A stretch of DNA of 64,000 nucleotides from Setophaga petechia (lineage: Eukaryota > Chordata > Aves > Passeriformes > Parulidae), in the NCBI GenBank assembly GCA_024362935.1, contig JANCRA010000003.1, positions 51,993,844 to 52,057,843 on the forward strand, given 5' to 3'. Shown here piece by piece: positions 10,113 to 22,470 of the stretch. The first letter of the stretch is position 1; the number at the start of each line of letters is the position of its first letter. The notes under the pieces were generated by a model. The model searched no databases. It saw only the letters and a program-made list of their open reading frames with translations, and had not been told where the DNA came from. A program made the position numbers and the translations under genes.

Positions 10113-13100
10113 GCTTGATTTTTCTTGCCCAAAAGCTCCTCATTTGGGGGGGGCTTTTGCAATTCCAAGTGTCAGGAATGTCTTTATCTCCCACTGAGCA
10201 CCTCCTGCCCTTTCTGCTTCTGCTGTGTAACATTGGTGTCAAGTAAAAGCTGTAGGACAGTGGCTCAACACGATTTGTGTGTGGGAGAGGTTTTACAGTG
10301 ACTGCTGTGAGCCAGAGAGAAGTTTGATAAGAGGATCCATGTTTACCCATGAAAGGATTTCCTACCAAGGTCATTGACATAGAGACCAAGAAAGAAAGAA
10401 GGATAAATAAGAGAAACCTGCAACTGCCTATTTCAATGAGCACTTTGTTTTTCCTGACCTATGAGTGAAGTGTAAACTCAGGAGTTTTATAAGAATGAAT
10501 AAAAAGCATTCATGCTATAATAAAAACAGGTTTGAAGACTTCTGAAAATTGAGAGTTCCTTTGTATTCTCTCCATCTCAACTGCAACATTCATGTTCTCA
10601 TTCTGAAACGCAGAATTCTGTGTTTAATACATTGGCAGCACACATGGGGAGTGAAATAAGCACACCTGGCTCAGTCTGACAGCTAATCTTCTTCCAGCTC
10701 TGCCTGGATATCTTGCTCCTACCAAGATTTAGCTTTTTCTCTTTCAGCATTCAAGGTTTGGCTCACCAAAGACTCAGCAAGCCTCAGTCTCCAACTTCTC
10801 TCCCAACTAAAGGCAGAAGTCTTTGAAATGGAGATTCACAAATGTTCTGAGCTGGGAAGTCTCTGCTCAGAATTAACGTAGTCTCAGAAGCAAGAGCAGC
10901 ACTTCTGCCAGCAGAAGAAAAATTTGGTCTCTATTTTGAGCTTCAGATAAATCTTGAGCACATTTGAAGGCACTCAGGACCTGCAATGAGAGAGCACACA
11001 GCACTTGCATAATATCTGTCAGCACACAGCCAGCAGAGGCTGCTGGGGTCACAGGGGGGATCCTCTCCAACAGAATGAGCACGGCTTGTTCTGGTTTCCA
11101 GGCTCCTTGAAAAGAAAAGATCTGTTTCAATTCCAGGGCTGGTTATTTTCCTGTGTGAAGTCCTGGCAGCAGACCATTTTCTTAGAAGCTGTAATTTGGA
11201 ACAGAGGCTTTTTTCCACTAATGGGAAAATCTCAAAGGTTTTGTGAAGATTACATAGGCACTTAAAGACTCAGAGGGTTGTTCCAACTGCCTGAGCTACC
11301 TGAATTTGAAGTATTTGTTCTTAGCTTTCACAAAACCAACTGGTAGGCATGGTTGAAATTTTATTTTTATTTTTTTAAAATCACATATCTCTTACTGCTG
11401 GCTGTATTTTTCTGAATTTTTTTATTTTTCCTGTTCTGTTACAAGAAAAAAGAGATTTGTAACTGATTTCTCTAGTCAATGATTTATCTATAAAAACACT
11501 TAAAAACACTTACTGTTTCTCATGAAACAGTAAATGTGAAAAATAGGCTTCTTTGCTTTTCTAGACAGTGTGTTTATTCCCAGATATTTTGAAAGCACAT
11601 TTGCACAATTTTGTGTTCTCTCTTAAAACCTGAATTTAGCCTCCAGCTGTCTAAGCAAAACAACCCATAAGAGAATCTCTGGACCAGAGAGATCTTGAAG
11701 CCTGTACAGAAACACGTTAAGAAAGAGGCCACAAAAATAATCTATGGGCAGACAAGCCAGACAAACAATTAAGGCAGATCTAGCCTTTGAAAGCATGCCA
11801 ACTATCCAATTCCAAAATTGAAAGGAAATGACTATAATGTATCCTGTTTTGCCTGGATTTGAAATAACACTTTTTATTTTGTCTAATTCATTGTAAAAAA
11901 TGAGACTGCAGGAAAGTACTGCCCTCCAAAATACACCCTCAAAATCAGTTATGAGTATGTCCCATGCAAATGTTTTCTGCTCCCAAATCCTTTGGGCAGC
12001 TTTCAAACTCTCATTCAAAATATTTTAATAACTATTTTTTTCCCAGCTTTCCTAGCTGAGTGTGGGAACAGCACTTTTGAGGAGGAACAGGGTCTGCTCA
12101 GATAAAAATAAATAAGATAAAAAGTATGAAATCATAATAAGTATGTAAATAAAATAACATGTAAATGAAATAAACAAGCATTTGATGAAACATGGAGGAG
12201 GGCAAGACAGGCAACACCTTAAGTGCATTTTAATGCAAGTTTGTGGCTCTTCCATGATGCTGAAGAGCTGCTGCCATAACCAAACACACTTCAAATTGCT
12301 GGAGTCAAGTCTGACAATACATTTTTGCCTTTTAAGTCTTTGTATTTAAATAACTGCTCTGATTGTGAAGCATTCTGCAAGCAAAAATCTCCTACAATTC
12401 CTGTGGGATGCCTCTCAGGTGATGGGGAGACTTCCCACACCTCATCCCAGATGGACACAGGGATATTGTAGCTCTGCACCTGTAATTTACATCCCATTTT
12501 TCCTGACTACATCAATTCCATGCATGCCCAGTCAGCTGTACCTGTTGGATGGATGGTTCTGCTTCTTGGAAAAGCAGCATTTCTTAGAGGGGTGAAGATA
12601 CCTTTTAAGGCTATGGACTAAATAATTAAAAAAAAAACCAACTATGTGGCTTTTTCATATTTAAAGCACATATCTCTCCATAAATGCTTCAAATAGTTCC
12701 AGTTTACTGCAGAAAATTTGGTTTTTGCAGGTATAGATAGTCCCCTTCTGAAAGCCTCTTCTTATGTGTGCACTCTGCTTGGTAATGCCCCACAGAGATT
12801 TTCAAGGTGAGCTGAAATTATTGAGAAGAACTAAAAAAAAAACCCCACAGTCTTACAAACTTATTGAATTAAACTTCTGGCAGCACTTGAGCTGCCCCTG
12901 CAAGGTATGGGTACATAGGGGAGCTGATATACCCTCCACTACATATGGAATTAAAGGCATTTTACTGCACCATTCCTGCTGTTTAATTTTAAAGCATCAA
13001 ATTAAAGCTTAATAAAGCCCTAATTAGGTTGCTTTATGATAAATTATTCAAGAGACATTTCACATATTCCACAGTAAACTGAATTCCCTCCGTTCTTTGG

Positions 13101-14907
13101 CACACAAATATCTCATTTCAAATATTTACAGAGGAAAATGCCAGAAAGTTAGTTCAAAGAGGTTTTGACAAATCAGAAAAGTTTTACTAAAATGTAATCC
13201 CAAACATATGGTTTCATCAGCTCATGCAATTTCTGAGCCCAGCTGAAAATGACAGTAAATGAAGAATGAAAAGAAAAAGCTCCAAATTTAATATGAAAAT
13301 TAAATACTCTATGGAAAGATTAAGTTTCATTTCCACCAAGGAAGAAATTTTTCTTGAGCTCCAGTGGAAGAAGGATTGGCTTCCAAGTGGTGCCAGATTT
13401 CACTGACACAGAGCTTGACATTACAGACACAGTGAGGAAGATATAATGTTCTACAGAAAATAGGATTTAAAACATGCTTTCTATTTGCCACTCATTTTTA
13501 CAGCCACCTTGAATTCAAACCTAAGAAAGATCCCTTAAAACTCAAGAGCTAAAAGAAACAAACAAGGCAATCAGGGGCTTTTGAAGAAAGTTTGAGAATA
13601 TTTGAACTTCTGGTTATTTTTTTCTTATTTTTTTTTTTTTTAAGTGAGAAAAGTCAGGCCTCCCTAGTGTTATCTGCTCTGGTAACAGATTATTCCACTG
13701 CAAAGTTCTCCTCTTCAGTCTGCCTTGCTGCTTTGTGCCCAGCAGTGCTTCCAACTCATCACTTAGTGTCAGAACACATAGCAAAATGTGTCAAAACATG
13801 TCTTCTGGAAAGAAATCCTCATCTTTTATTGCAGCATCAATGATTTCATACTTCTTACAGTCACACTTGAAGCTGATAACTGCACTGGATTAAAAATGTG
13901 TTCTTAATAAACGTTCCAAGTGATGGCTCCCTATAAGCCTTTCAGCCTATTGTGAAGTAAAACTTCTTTGTGGTCCCAATTCAGCAATGATCCAAACCCA
14001 CACTAAAGAATTTTTCCCAATTTGTTGTGTTTCACTTTATTCTATAAAAGCAAGGGGCCTGATGGTGTTGTAGCAGCAGAACAGCTACTTTATAATGGCT
14101 AATAAAAAATAGCACGTTTTTCCCCCTCATCCCATCACCAACTGCACTCAGAGAAGTCTGGAGCAAGCTTTAATTCTCACATTATTTATTTCCTACCAGC
14201 AGGAGCCCTGTTCAATGATTTCTGTGAAGACTGCATGAAATACATGCCCAGAAATTGATATCTGCTGTTCCCAAAAGCCAGCACGGTATTGCAGCTACAT
14301 TTGTGAGCTGGATCTTTGGGTCTTCCCTTTGGTCCTGAGCCTGAACTAAAGATGATGCAAGGGTTGGCTGAAAAGAAATTGAAAAGACCACACACACAAT
14401 GCAGATGAAGAGGCACAAATCAGTTACGGGCTGCAAACAGCAACACTGGCAACCATGTGCAGATAAAAATATATTAAAGGGTAAGTGGGTTTCTGAACAA
14501 ATATTCACACCAGGTTCCTGCTATGAATAGTATATAGGGGGGAAAAAATGCTATATTTAGATCACCTCTATTTTGGCATATCTTTTCTCTTATAAAATGG
14601 CCTGACTGCTCAAGTTGGCAGCTGGCTTTATGAATATAAAATTTGTTGATGAAGTCTGACCTTTCTGGATGACACCACAGCAAACCTGTAAGCTCTGCTC
14701 TCAGTGAGCAGTTCAGACTGCCAGCCTCAGTCCCATTTGTTCCATCACCTCCTAGGTAATTTTTTCTGAAATTCAGAGATTCAAAGACTCACATCAGAAA
14801 ATAATATTCAATTAACTCAGCAAAGCACACCACTGCTCCATTTTAGGATGCCTTAGTTTAAGATGTATTTTCAAGGAAGCAGTTAGAATAAATGAGGTTC
14901 TAGAGAG
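10113..14907. other. Gene-free stretch
   Basis: No exon, LINE or LTR is recognised. Visible items are a G run near 10146-10153, a perfect hairpin at 11510-11533, a direct repeat of AAAAACACTT at about 11493-11510, T-rich runs near 13617-13641 and an AT-rich patch with TAAT/ATTA cores at about 12985-13060 (for example CCCTAATTAGG). The patch could be a conserved element, but I cannot test that. Frames up to 131 codons occur on the minus strand near 11.6-12.0 kb and look random. Confidence 0.6.
11510..11533. other. Perfect hairpin, 10-bp arms, 4-nt loop
   Basis: TTACTGTTTC, loop TCAT, GAAACAGTAA. The arms are perfect. About one such hairpin is expected by chance in a window of this size, so no function is claimed. 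Confidence 0.7.
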
Positions 14908-15140
14908 CCACAGAACCATTTTAGCTGGCAAAAACCTCAAAGGCCGTTGAGTCCAACCAGTAAACCAGCACTGCCAAGACCACCACTAAACCATGTCCCC
15001 ATCCACACCTTTTAAATACATCCAGAGATGGTGGCTCCACTCCCTGGGCAGCCTCTTCCAGTGCTTTAAGCCTTTTGGTGGAGAAGCTTTTCCTCACACC
15101 CATAAAACTCCCTCTAACCTGTCCCCTGGATGCCCAGGTG
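14908..15140 (-). mobile_element. CR1 LINE, 3' end
   Basis: Read on the minus strand this is the 3' tail of a CR1 non-LTR retrotransposon. It carries the blocks CCAGTGCTTT (plus), GGCTGCCCAGGGAG, GGAGCCACCATCTCTGGA and TTGGACTCAACGGCC, then a decayed copy of the terminal ATTCTATG repeat (ATGGTTCTGTGGCTCT) at the left edge. Only about 230 bp remain, the usual result of 5' truncation by target-primed reverse transcription. CR1 is the dominant LINE of birds. A 95-codon minus frame through it is not functional. Confidence 0.85.
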
Positions 15141-17454
15141 TAAAAATAAATTAGGAAATCATTGTTAACTCTGATCATACTTGGTCCAAATGCAGGAAAA
15201 AAAACCACTTTAAAATGTTGGTGAACAAGATCTAATCTCAGTAAGAAAACTTGTTTAACAATCTCATGGTTTTAGGTGAAAATATGAAATACCCTGGGGA
15301 TAAAAACATGTTACTGGAGTTGCCTGAGCTGTCAGAGAAACACCAATAACACAAGTCACAGAATCCACTTGACATCCAGGGCAGACCTGACACAGAATTC
15401 TGCTCAATAAGAGAGGCTAATGGGCTGAGAGGAAACTCTGTTAGCTATGGCAGGTTCCTGTTGTCAAAAAGAAGTTTTTTTACCAGAGAGAAGCAGACAG
15501 AGCCCATTCCCAAGGAGAGAGCAGCATCTGGGAGAAGCAGTTTTGGCAGATGCCTGCCAAGAGAGAAGGGGCACAAAACCCAACTCTTCAGCCAGAGCTG
15601 CTGGGGACACAACACAGTCACAGCTCCATGGAGTTTATCCTGCCTTTTCTGCCAAGCAGCTTCTGAGGAACTCAAATTCCAAACTAAACAATCAAAGGAA
15701 CTGTTCCCAAAAAGCTGCACTCCAGCTCAGCTGCACAGAAATTAAGCCCAGTGTTCACACAGGACTGGAAATCAGGGTCTCTGATAAATACAGTGCTAAG
15801 ATTGAAAAGTATTCATGATGTAGATTATTCTGCAGTCTCTATTAACAAGCAATTTAAATATATAGGGTATATTTAAAATGTGTGATACATTCTTCATTCT
15901 TCTTTAGTTATCCTTTTCCAGAGGGTTTGGACAGGTTTCAATAGAAGAAAGATGTACAGATCCACTGTTTGGCTGGAAACACATGTTTGGGGTCTCATTT
16001 GTAGTCCTTATTTGTAAACCAAGACATACAACTGGAAAAACTCTCCAATTTATCTACAGAGAAAATCCCCGTCTTACAGTCATTTGCCATTGGTAATTAT
16101 TTCCCTTTTTATTTTTCTTCAACTTGTCTCTTGACTGTCTTTTTCTCCTTCCTCTGTCATTTCTGTTTATATAGTGACATTGTTCCCCCCAAGAGCAGGA
16201 AAAACAAGATTTGCACTAGATTTGGAAAAGGGTGCACTAGTCTTCCATAGCAGGGCATAACAGGGAAATTTTTAGGGTACAGGCAAGATCTTTCTAAAAA
16301 TTACAGCCACTATTACAGTCACCACTCCCTCCTTTTTTAGCTTCCTGGCAAAGTGATGGGTTTTGCCTTGGATTCATGAAATTGAACTGTGCTTTCTCCT
16401 TCCTGATATACAACATCAAGCTCTACCTATTAACAACAGAGATCAGAGTTATAATAAAATAAAACTAGATACTGAACCTTAATAAGGTATAATCTGGCAG
16501 AAGCAAACTATTTTGGGGTCATCTGCATAAATAAAATAGAGCAATTACCTAAATTTAGCTTTAGCATTAGATGAATTACACCAGAATTAAATTTAATCAT
16601 ATTCATGGTCTCTGTATCCCTTTCCCAAGCCAGAGGTGGAAGCTGCAGTGCATTTGAGGTGTGTTACTTCATACCTCATTAAAACAAAATAGCTTCCAGC
16701 TACTAAAATTCACATTTGCATTATTCCCAAAATTGCATTCTATCATAATGTCATTTGAAGTGAACTCAGAAAGGATTGCTATTGTTGGAATGAGCTGCCT
16801 TCTCTACTATAAAGGAGAGACTGCCACAAGCATAATTAATCTTCAAGTACATCAGACAATATTTCTCCTACTTACTGGTAGTATTAGTGAGATCTGGTGT
16901 AGATTAAATTGGTGAAATTGGGAATAGCAGGTTCACAAAGCAATGTACTCGTGTGTTCCAGGAGATTTCAACAGGCTGAACAACAACAACCTCCAGAATA
17001 TAATTATGCAAATATTTTATTCTTTTCATTTAGTTTAAGTTAACTCTATATTCAGCATGCTCTCAAGAGCAAGAAGTCAGACGTGAAATGTAATTTTTCA
17101 TTATCTCAATCTTATTATCTTTGAATCTTTGTTTAATGATAAGAGACAGAATCATTTGACACTTGTTTGCCATCTTTTAAATCCATTTATGTTTGTGTGA
17201 GGAGAAAAAGCAAGCTGTCCATTATCCTAGCAGCAGCCACAATACTGGTGCAGTTTGATGTCACTTGGAAGCAGCATTGGCTACAAAGGCAGCTCCCTCT
17301 CTGTCATCCAGGAAACTGGAAGCCAAAAAGTGATGATGGGAGAGTTTCATATAGAAGGAGACTAAAGTAGTGAAAATAACAGAAAATGGTGTTTCTTTTA
17401 CTGTTTAGGGGTTACTGATGATGCCTCAGGTTTTAGCTTTTATATTTTTCACAT
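15141..17454. other. Gene-free stretch
   Basis: No element recognised. The first ~650 bp (to about 15.8 kb) are richer in G and C, with overlapping frames of 91-123 codons on both strands but no family signature. The part at about 16.48-16.77 kb is AT-rich with repeated homeodomain-type cores (AATTAC, TTAATC) and could be a conserved non-coding element; this is speculation. Confidence 0.55.
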
Positions 17455-17885
17455 TCTGTGCTGCTTTAGTGGATGGGTCTGAGCTTCACATGAGGGCATG
17501 GTGAGCTGTGTGCACAGAGCAGGGAGACAAAACAATTCCTGCTCCAGCTGGGCACCAAGGACAAATGATCCCAATCTCAGCCCAAGAGCACAAACAGCGT
17601 GGGCTGGAGAGAGAAAAACAAGCAGGGTGGGACTGCATGGGCTAAAGCTGGAATGGGACAATGAAGTGCAAGATGCAAATGGAGCAGAGCTGATCCAAGG
17701 CAGAGAGCCCGGGAGCGCTGGTGCATTTTGGGGCCATTTTGGTTGATCTTGGGTGCAGCCCTGGCTGGGCTCTGGTGCTGCCCAAGGTGGATCCATGGAG
17801 GAGATGCTTTGAATCAATCCCTGCTTGATTCTTTAGCTCTGCCCAGCCTCTGCTCCAGGGCAGCCTGCACAAGGCATCACTGACT
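17455..17885. mobile_element. Probable LTR-type interspersed repeat (GC-rich block)
   Basis: This block is clearly more GC-rich than its surroundings and has sharp composition edges. It contains GCATGGTGAGCTGTGTGCAC, GCATTTTGGGGCCATTTTGG, a run of GCTGGGCTCTGGTGCTGCCC and CAGGGCAGCCTGCACAAGGC. The style, with many TGCA, CCAGG and GGGC words and no coding frame on either strand, is like avian endogenous-retrovirus LTRs. I have a vague memory of this sequence from songbird genomes. It is the only copy in the window, so I cannot define its ends, strand or duplication. It could instead be a unique GC-rich segment. Confidence 0.4.
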
Positions 17886-20800
17886 TTGCTGCTATATTTC
17901 AGCAGAGCTCCCACTGAATTCTACAGTCACAGAAAATATGTCTGAAAAAGGTCTTGAGAAGCCACTTATTATTTCAGCCCCATTTCAAGGCAAATATGTG
18001 TCATGTCCAAGTCCTTCCTAACTGGTATTTATCAAACCTGACTTTATAACCTTTGGGAAATAAGGTTCAAAAATCTACTTTGCTCTTTCACCATTAGTGA
18101 GATGCTAATGATTAGATGCCTCCCTTCTGCTTTAATTTAAGCTTAGCAATTTTTGTTCTGTCAATCACATGGAAAACAAATTATCTCCTCCTATTAAGTA
18201 ATTCCAGGTCATTGAGGCTCAAGATATCAGAGTTTCTAAACTTTTGTGGCCTCTTTTAGGATGGGAATTCTTTTTCTTTTTTTAAATACACCAAGACAGA
18301 CATGGCTGCTGAACTGCTGTGCAAAGCAGAGACATTCTTTTATACATCATCTAGGCTACAGTCATTTTCAAATACAACCCAGTGTAGCTCCTGCTCTTCT
18401 TGCAATAATTTAAAACTGTACAGTCACATTCAATTTGCAAATCACTGTAGCACCAAAACCTTTTCCTGGGGAACTGGCATTAACCAATTAATTTTCCCAC
18501 TCTCGTTTGTGGTATAGCTCAGCACCTTGCAGGTGTTATTCTCAAAATTAATAATAATTTTAAAATTATGACTTCGACTTGCAAAAAACCATTTTTTTCT
18601 GTTCAAACGCTCTTCTCCAGCACATCTGTACACCCTCTCAACATCCATAAGGAGAAAATACTTTCAACAAATTCTACACTCTTCTGCAAGCTGAAGAAAC
18701 AACATGAAATAGCAGAGGTTTGGACATTGAGATGAACAGCCCTAGGGTCAGGGATCTGATCTCAGATCCTCCCCCCAGCCATGGTCACATATTCAGCAAG
18801 CAAGGATGACCAATATTCCTCCCAAAAATGCTTGCTGTCATCAGGGAAAATAGGGATAAACAATTCATGTTTATTTTGAGGAACCTTTCTGGTATAGACA
18901 CAAAACTATACATACAAGACAGTATTTATGAATTATGCGCCATGAAATTATTATGTTTATATAATAAAGCACAAAATTACTGCAATGCCATCTGGACTGA
19001 GCAGGGGAAGAAATACTGAAGTTGTGTCAGAAATAGACCGAGATTTTAAATTGTTTTAAAAAATCAGGTTACAGCCTCTGATCAAGAATTCGAATCAGAA
19101 AACCATATTACTGTCAGATATTCTCATTCCACATTTTGAGAGGGCTTTGAGGCTGTGTTCTGAGCTCAGGAAAACATTGGGGGTTTCAATCCATCTCTGT
19201 GAGCTGACTAAACAACATCTGTGTGACCAGTGGACTAAAGCTCTCCCTGAACGAGCTTGATTTAAAGGGGTTTGCTTAGCAGAGATCCATACAAACAAAA
19301 GGGAGAGGGAATCCAGACACAACGACTTTCCTGCTGTCAGAAGCAGCACAGAATTACAGAACGATTATCTGCCAAAGGCTGAACATACGAGCACAACTAA
19401 GCTCCCAGTTTTCCTTCACAGTGTGACAAAACCTAATGATCCTTCAGTGCTTTGGCTTTATCCTGTTATTTTTCCAATAAATAGTGTGAACTTGTTTCTT
19501 CTCACCCCCTAAGTAATCATTTATGACAATTTATTTGGAATGACAAGTTGGTTTTATTTCTCCAGCTGCTCTGCAGCGGATGTACTGGAACATCTTTATC
19601 TCATTGAGTCATGTCCAAAAAAGTACAAAATTGAAGAACCAGGGCACAAGAGCTTTCCAATTGTCTGAAGCATTTATTCTCTCAGAGAAGTTCTGGAGAA
19701 CTCACACATCAGGTATGACAGCAATGGTGAGATTTGTGGTGTTTGGGAACTTTCCACAAGGAGAGTTTTAAAGTTCAGGCACTTGCAGTGAGGCAGCTGC
19801 ATCTGAAGTATTGTTAAATATTAAAGTGGTGAAAGAAAAAAAAAAAAAAAAAAAGAAGCAACTAAGGGAATCTCAGGCCAAAGCAAAGGAGCACTAATGT
19901 TATATAAAACAATTCTGAACCTGCACATCTGTGGTGGGTTGGCATTGTCTGGCTGCCAGACACACACCCAGCACTCCCTCCTCTACTGGAAGGGGAAAAA
20001 ATAAGATGAGAAATCTTGTGGCTGAAGTTAAAGGTGGGGATTTCACTCAGAAGCTGCTGTCGTGGGCAAAGGGACTTGGGGGAAATTCCATGTATTGACA
20101 ATTGCACAAAATTAAAGTAGGATGCCCCCTTTGCTGCTATGCACAGTCAAATCTGCTGGCATTCCCTAGGAGCTGTTCTGACCACTTAAAAGATTTTCCT
20201 CCTTCTGCCATGAAGGAGAACAGAAAAAAAATAAAAATTGTCCTCCTGATCTTACAGATCAGCCACTGCCTAAATGCAGTTCTGTTCAATAGGCATGGAT
20301 TTCATTTTGGATGTGCTGGGCTGTGCTCACATAAAATGCATTTATTTCTGCCCCTGATTCTACAAAAAGGCTCCCTCACCTCAAATCGTTGCTACACAAT
20401 GTCTACATACAAATCAGCCATGAAGGGATGGGAGAGTTACTTCCAGTGGATATAAATTTAACAGCAAAGAGTGAACAACCTCGTGCTCATTTCCCACAGG
20501 CAGTGGGGAAGGCTGAAGGAGTTAAAGACACTGTGAGACCTGCATTTATTCATGCTCTTCAGAGAATGCTTCCCCAAAGATTACAAAGATCAATCCCTTC
20601 CTTGTAAAATCATGTTTCTGCAGAGGGCAGCCCGTGCCATGCTGGCCAGGACAGAGGTGCCAGAGCATTTTGTATTCCATCACCACAACGCAGGGACAGG
20701 AAACAGTGAGAAACAGGACAGCTCCTGCTCTACTTCACTTGCTTTCCATAAATTATGGAAATGGGGGGCAGGACTGAGAAGTGGGAATAACCACAGCAGA

Positions 20801-22365
20801 CACTGCACTTGGCAAGTGAAACCTGTCAGTGATCAGCGGCTGGGCTTGCTCTTGGGCTCAGCCATCAGTGCAGCTACATTTGAGCAGCTGATTCTCAGAC
20901 AGCAGTGCTCCTTTTCTGGAGCACTGAACTCCAAACCAGCCCTCACTGCAATGGAACATGGCACAAAAACAAAAAGAAAAATGAATTTTGACATTAACTA
21001 ACTCAGAAGGCTTCTCCTCATAGAGCTGAAAGAGAGAACTGTATTTAAGAGCTCATCCTCGCATAAGTACCCATTAATTTTATTATTGCATTTTATTGCA
21101 TTATCTGCAATTACTGTACTGTGCTTAGATAAAGCAAAATAAGAGGCTGAGAATATCTAAGTAAAGATGCCAACAGTCTCAGCTAGGTTTTCTCTTGCAC
21201 TACTAACAGTTTACAGTTACAAGTAAGAATTTAAAATGCTGGGATTAGCCAAACACTGATACCTTCAGCTCTCTGTAGTATCAACTAGGAGAAGACCAAT
21301 GTTACATTTATTCTTTATAATTAAAACTTTGAGATTCTAAAATGCCTTCACCAATTAAGACCAAGAAAACATGCAGAAGTCTTTCTTTAAAAATAAACAC
21401 CTAGAAGAAGGGTCTTTCATTTTTAATGGAAAAAATGTAAGTATATCCTATAAACATATTTTACTCATCTTTTCCCAACTAAAATAATTGACTTAATCTT
21501 TAGATAACATTATTTTTAGCAGGGGTGGAACAAGATTTACTTTCTCTCCCCTCCCATTCCCTCATGAAAAAAAGCCAAAAAAGCAACAAAACAAAACAAA
21601 AAGCAATCATACAGAAATTATGATATAGGTTTGGTAGGATTTCTGCTATCTTTTCATTTCTGGATCCAACACAAAATATTTTATCTTATCCAGTATTCCA
21701 CGAAAAACTAGAACAATTCAAATCTTTAACTGACAATAACAGATAATCTAGTCCACTGAGACTAGAAAAAATTTAATTTAGTATATGGCAGGAAAGCACC
21801 ATTTTCTTTTTTAAGGTCATATGATGCCCACAGAATGCTTGCACAGGGACAATGCAAAGTTCTACTGAGCAACAATGCAGAGCTGAGCTTTTCCCTGGGC
21901 ACTTTTCAGGTGGATTTTGCCTTAAGGTGAGGGGCAAGCAGCCAATAAACAATAATCAGAAAATGCAGGAGAAATGGTACTAAGCTTTTGTGCCAATGGA
22001 AAGACAAAGGAGAGAAAGTTGGCTACTCAGATGAGGAATCAAGAACATGCTGATAATAATTTTTCCTAATGATTATACATCTGGTAAAAAAAGTAAAAGT
22101 AGAGCTGTACTCAAAAAACTCTTTTTAATGCATCACTACCAGACTGGCTCTGTGGTTTTTGGTGAAAAGAGAGAGACACTACAGGGATGAACTCCAAGCA
22201 TCAGCCAGTCTTTGGAGAAATCCTCATTGACTGAAAAAGCTACTCACACAAACACCTTTAAACTGCTCATATCACTCAAAATAAGATAGAAGTTGTAAAA
22301 GAGTTACCATTCTTGAAAAAGATCCATATTTAGTAGTTTGCCTGTCCCTATTAGGAATATTGTAA
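17886..22365. other. Gene-free stretch
   Basis: No element recognised. Visible items are an 18-nt palindrome at 18752-18769 (GGATCTGA-TC-TCAGATCC), a 19-A run at 19836-19854, and slightly GC-richer sequence at 20.5-20.95 kb that carries frames up to 149 codons. None of these frames shows a recognisable domain or splice framework. Confidence 0.6.
19836..19854. repeat. Poly(A) run, 19 nt
   Basis: Nineteen A residues after GTGGTGAAAG. No retroposed gene is recognised upstream. Confidence 0.85.
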
Positions 22366-22470
22366 AGGCTGTAAATAAATAGTAATAATTTTGTAAATAA
22401 ATAGTTATTTATTGAAAATAAATAGTAAACTATTTATTGTAAATAAATATCGTAAATAAATAGCAAGCTA
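22366..22470. repeat. Degenerate AAATAAATAG tandem repeat with internal hairpins
   Basis: The motif GTAAATAAATA recurs about four times, at roughly 22369, 22393, 22439 and 22451, interrupted by ATTTATT inverted copies. One perfect hairpin is AATAAATAGT/ACTATTTATT at 22417-22438 with a 2-nt loop. This is low-complexity AT-rich DNA that can form cruciforms. Confidence 0.75.

Noticed and set aside
9832..10443. 203-codon minus-strand frame
   Set aside because: It crosses LTR copy B and flanking DNA, and no retroviral or cellular domain is visible.
11510..11533. Hairpins at 11510 and 53116 as miRNA precursors
   Set aside because: Stems of only 10 bp with 4-nt loops are far shorter than a pre-miRNA and are expected by chance in 64 kb.
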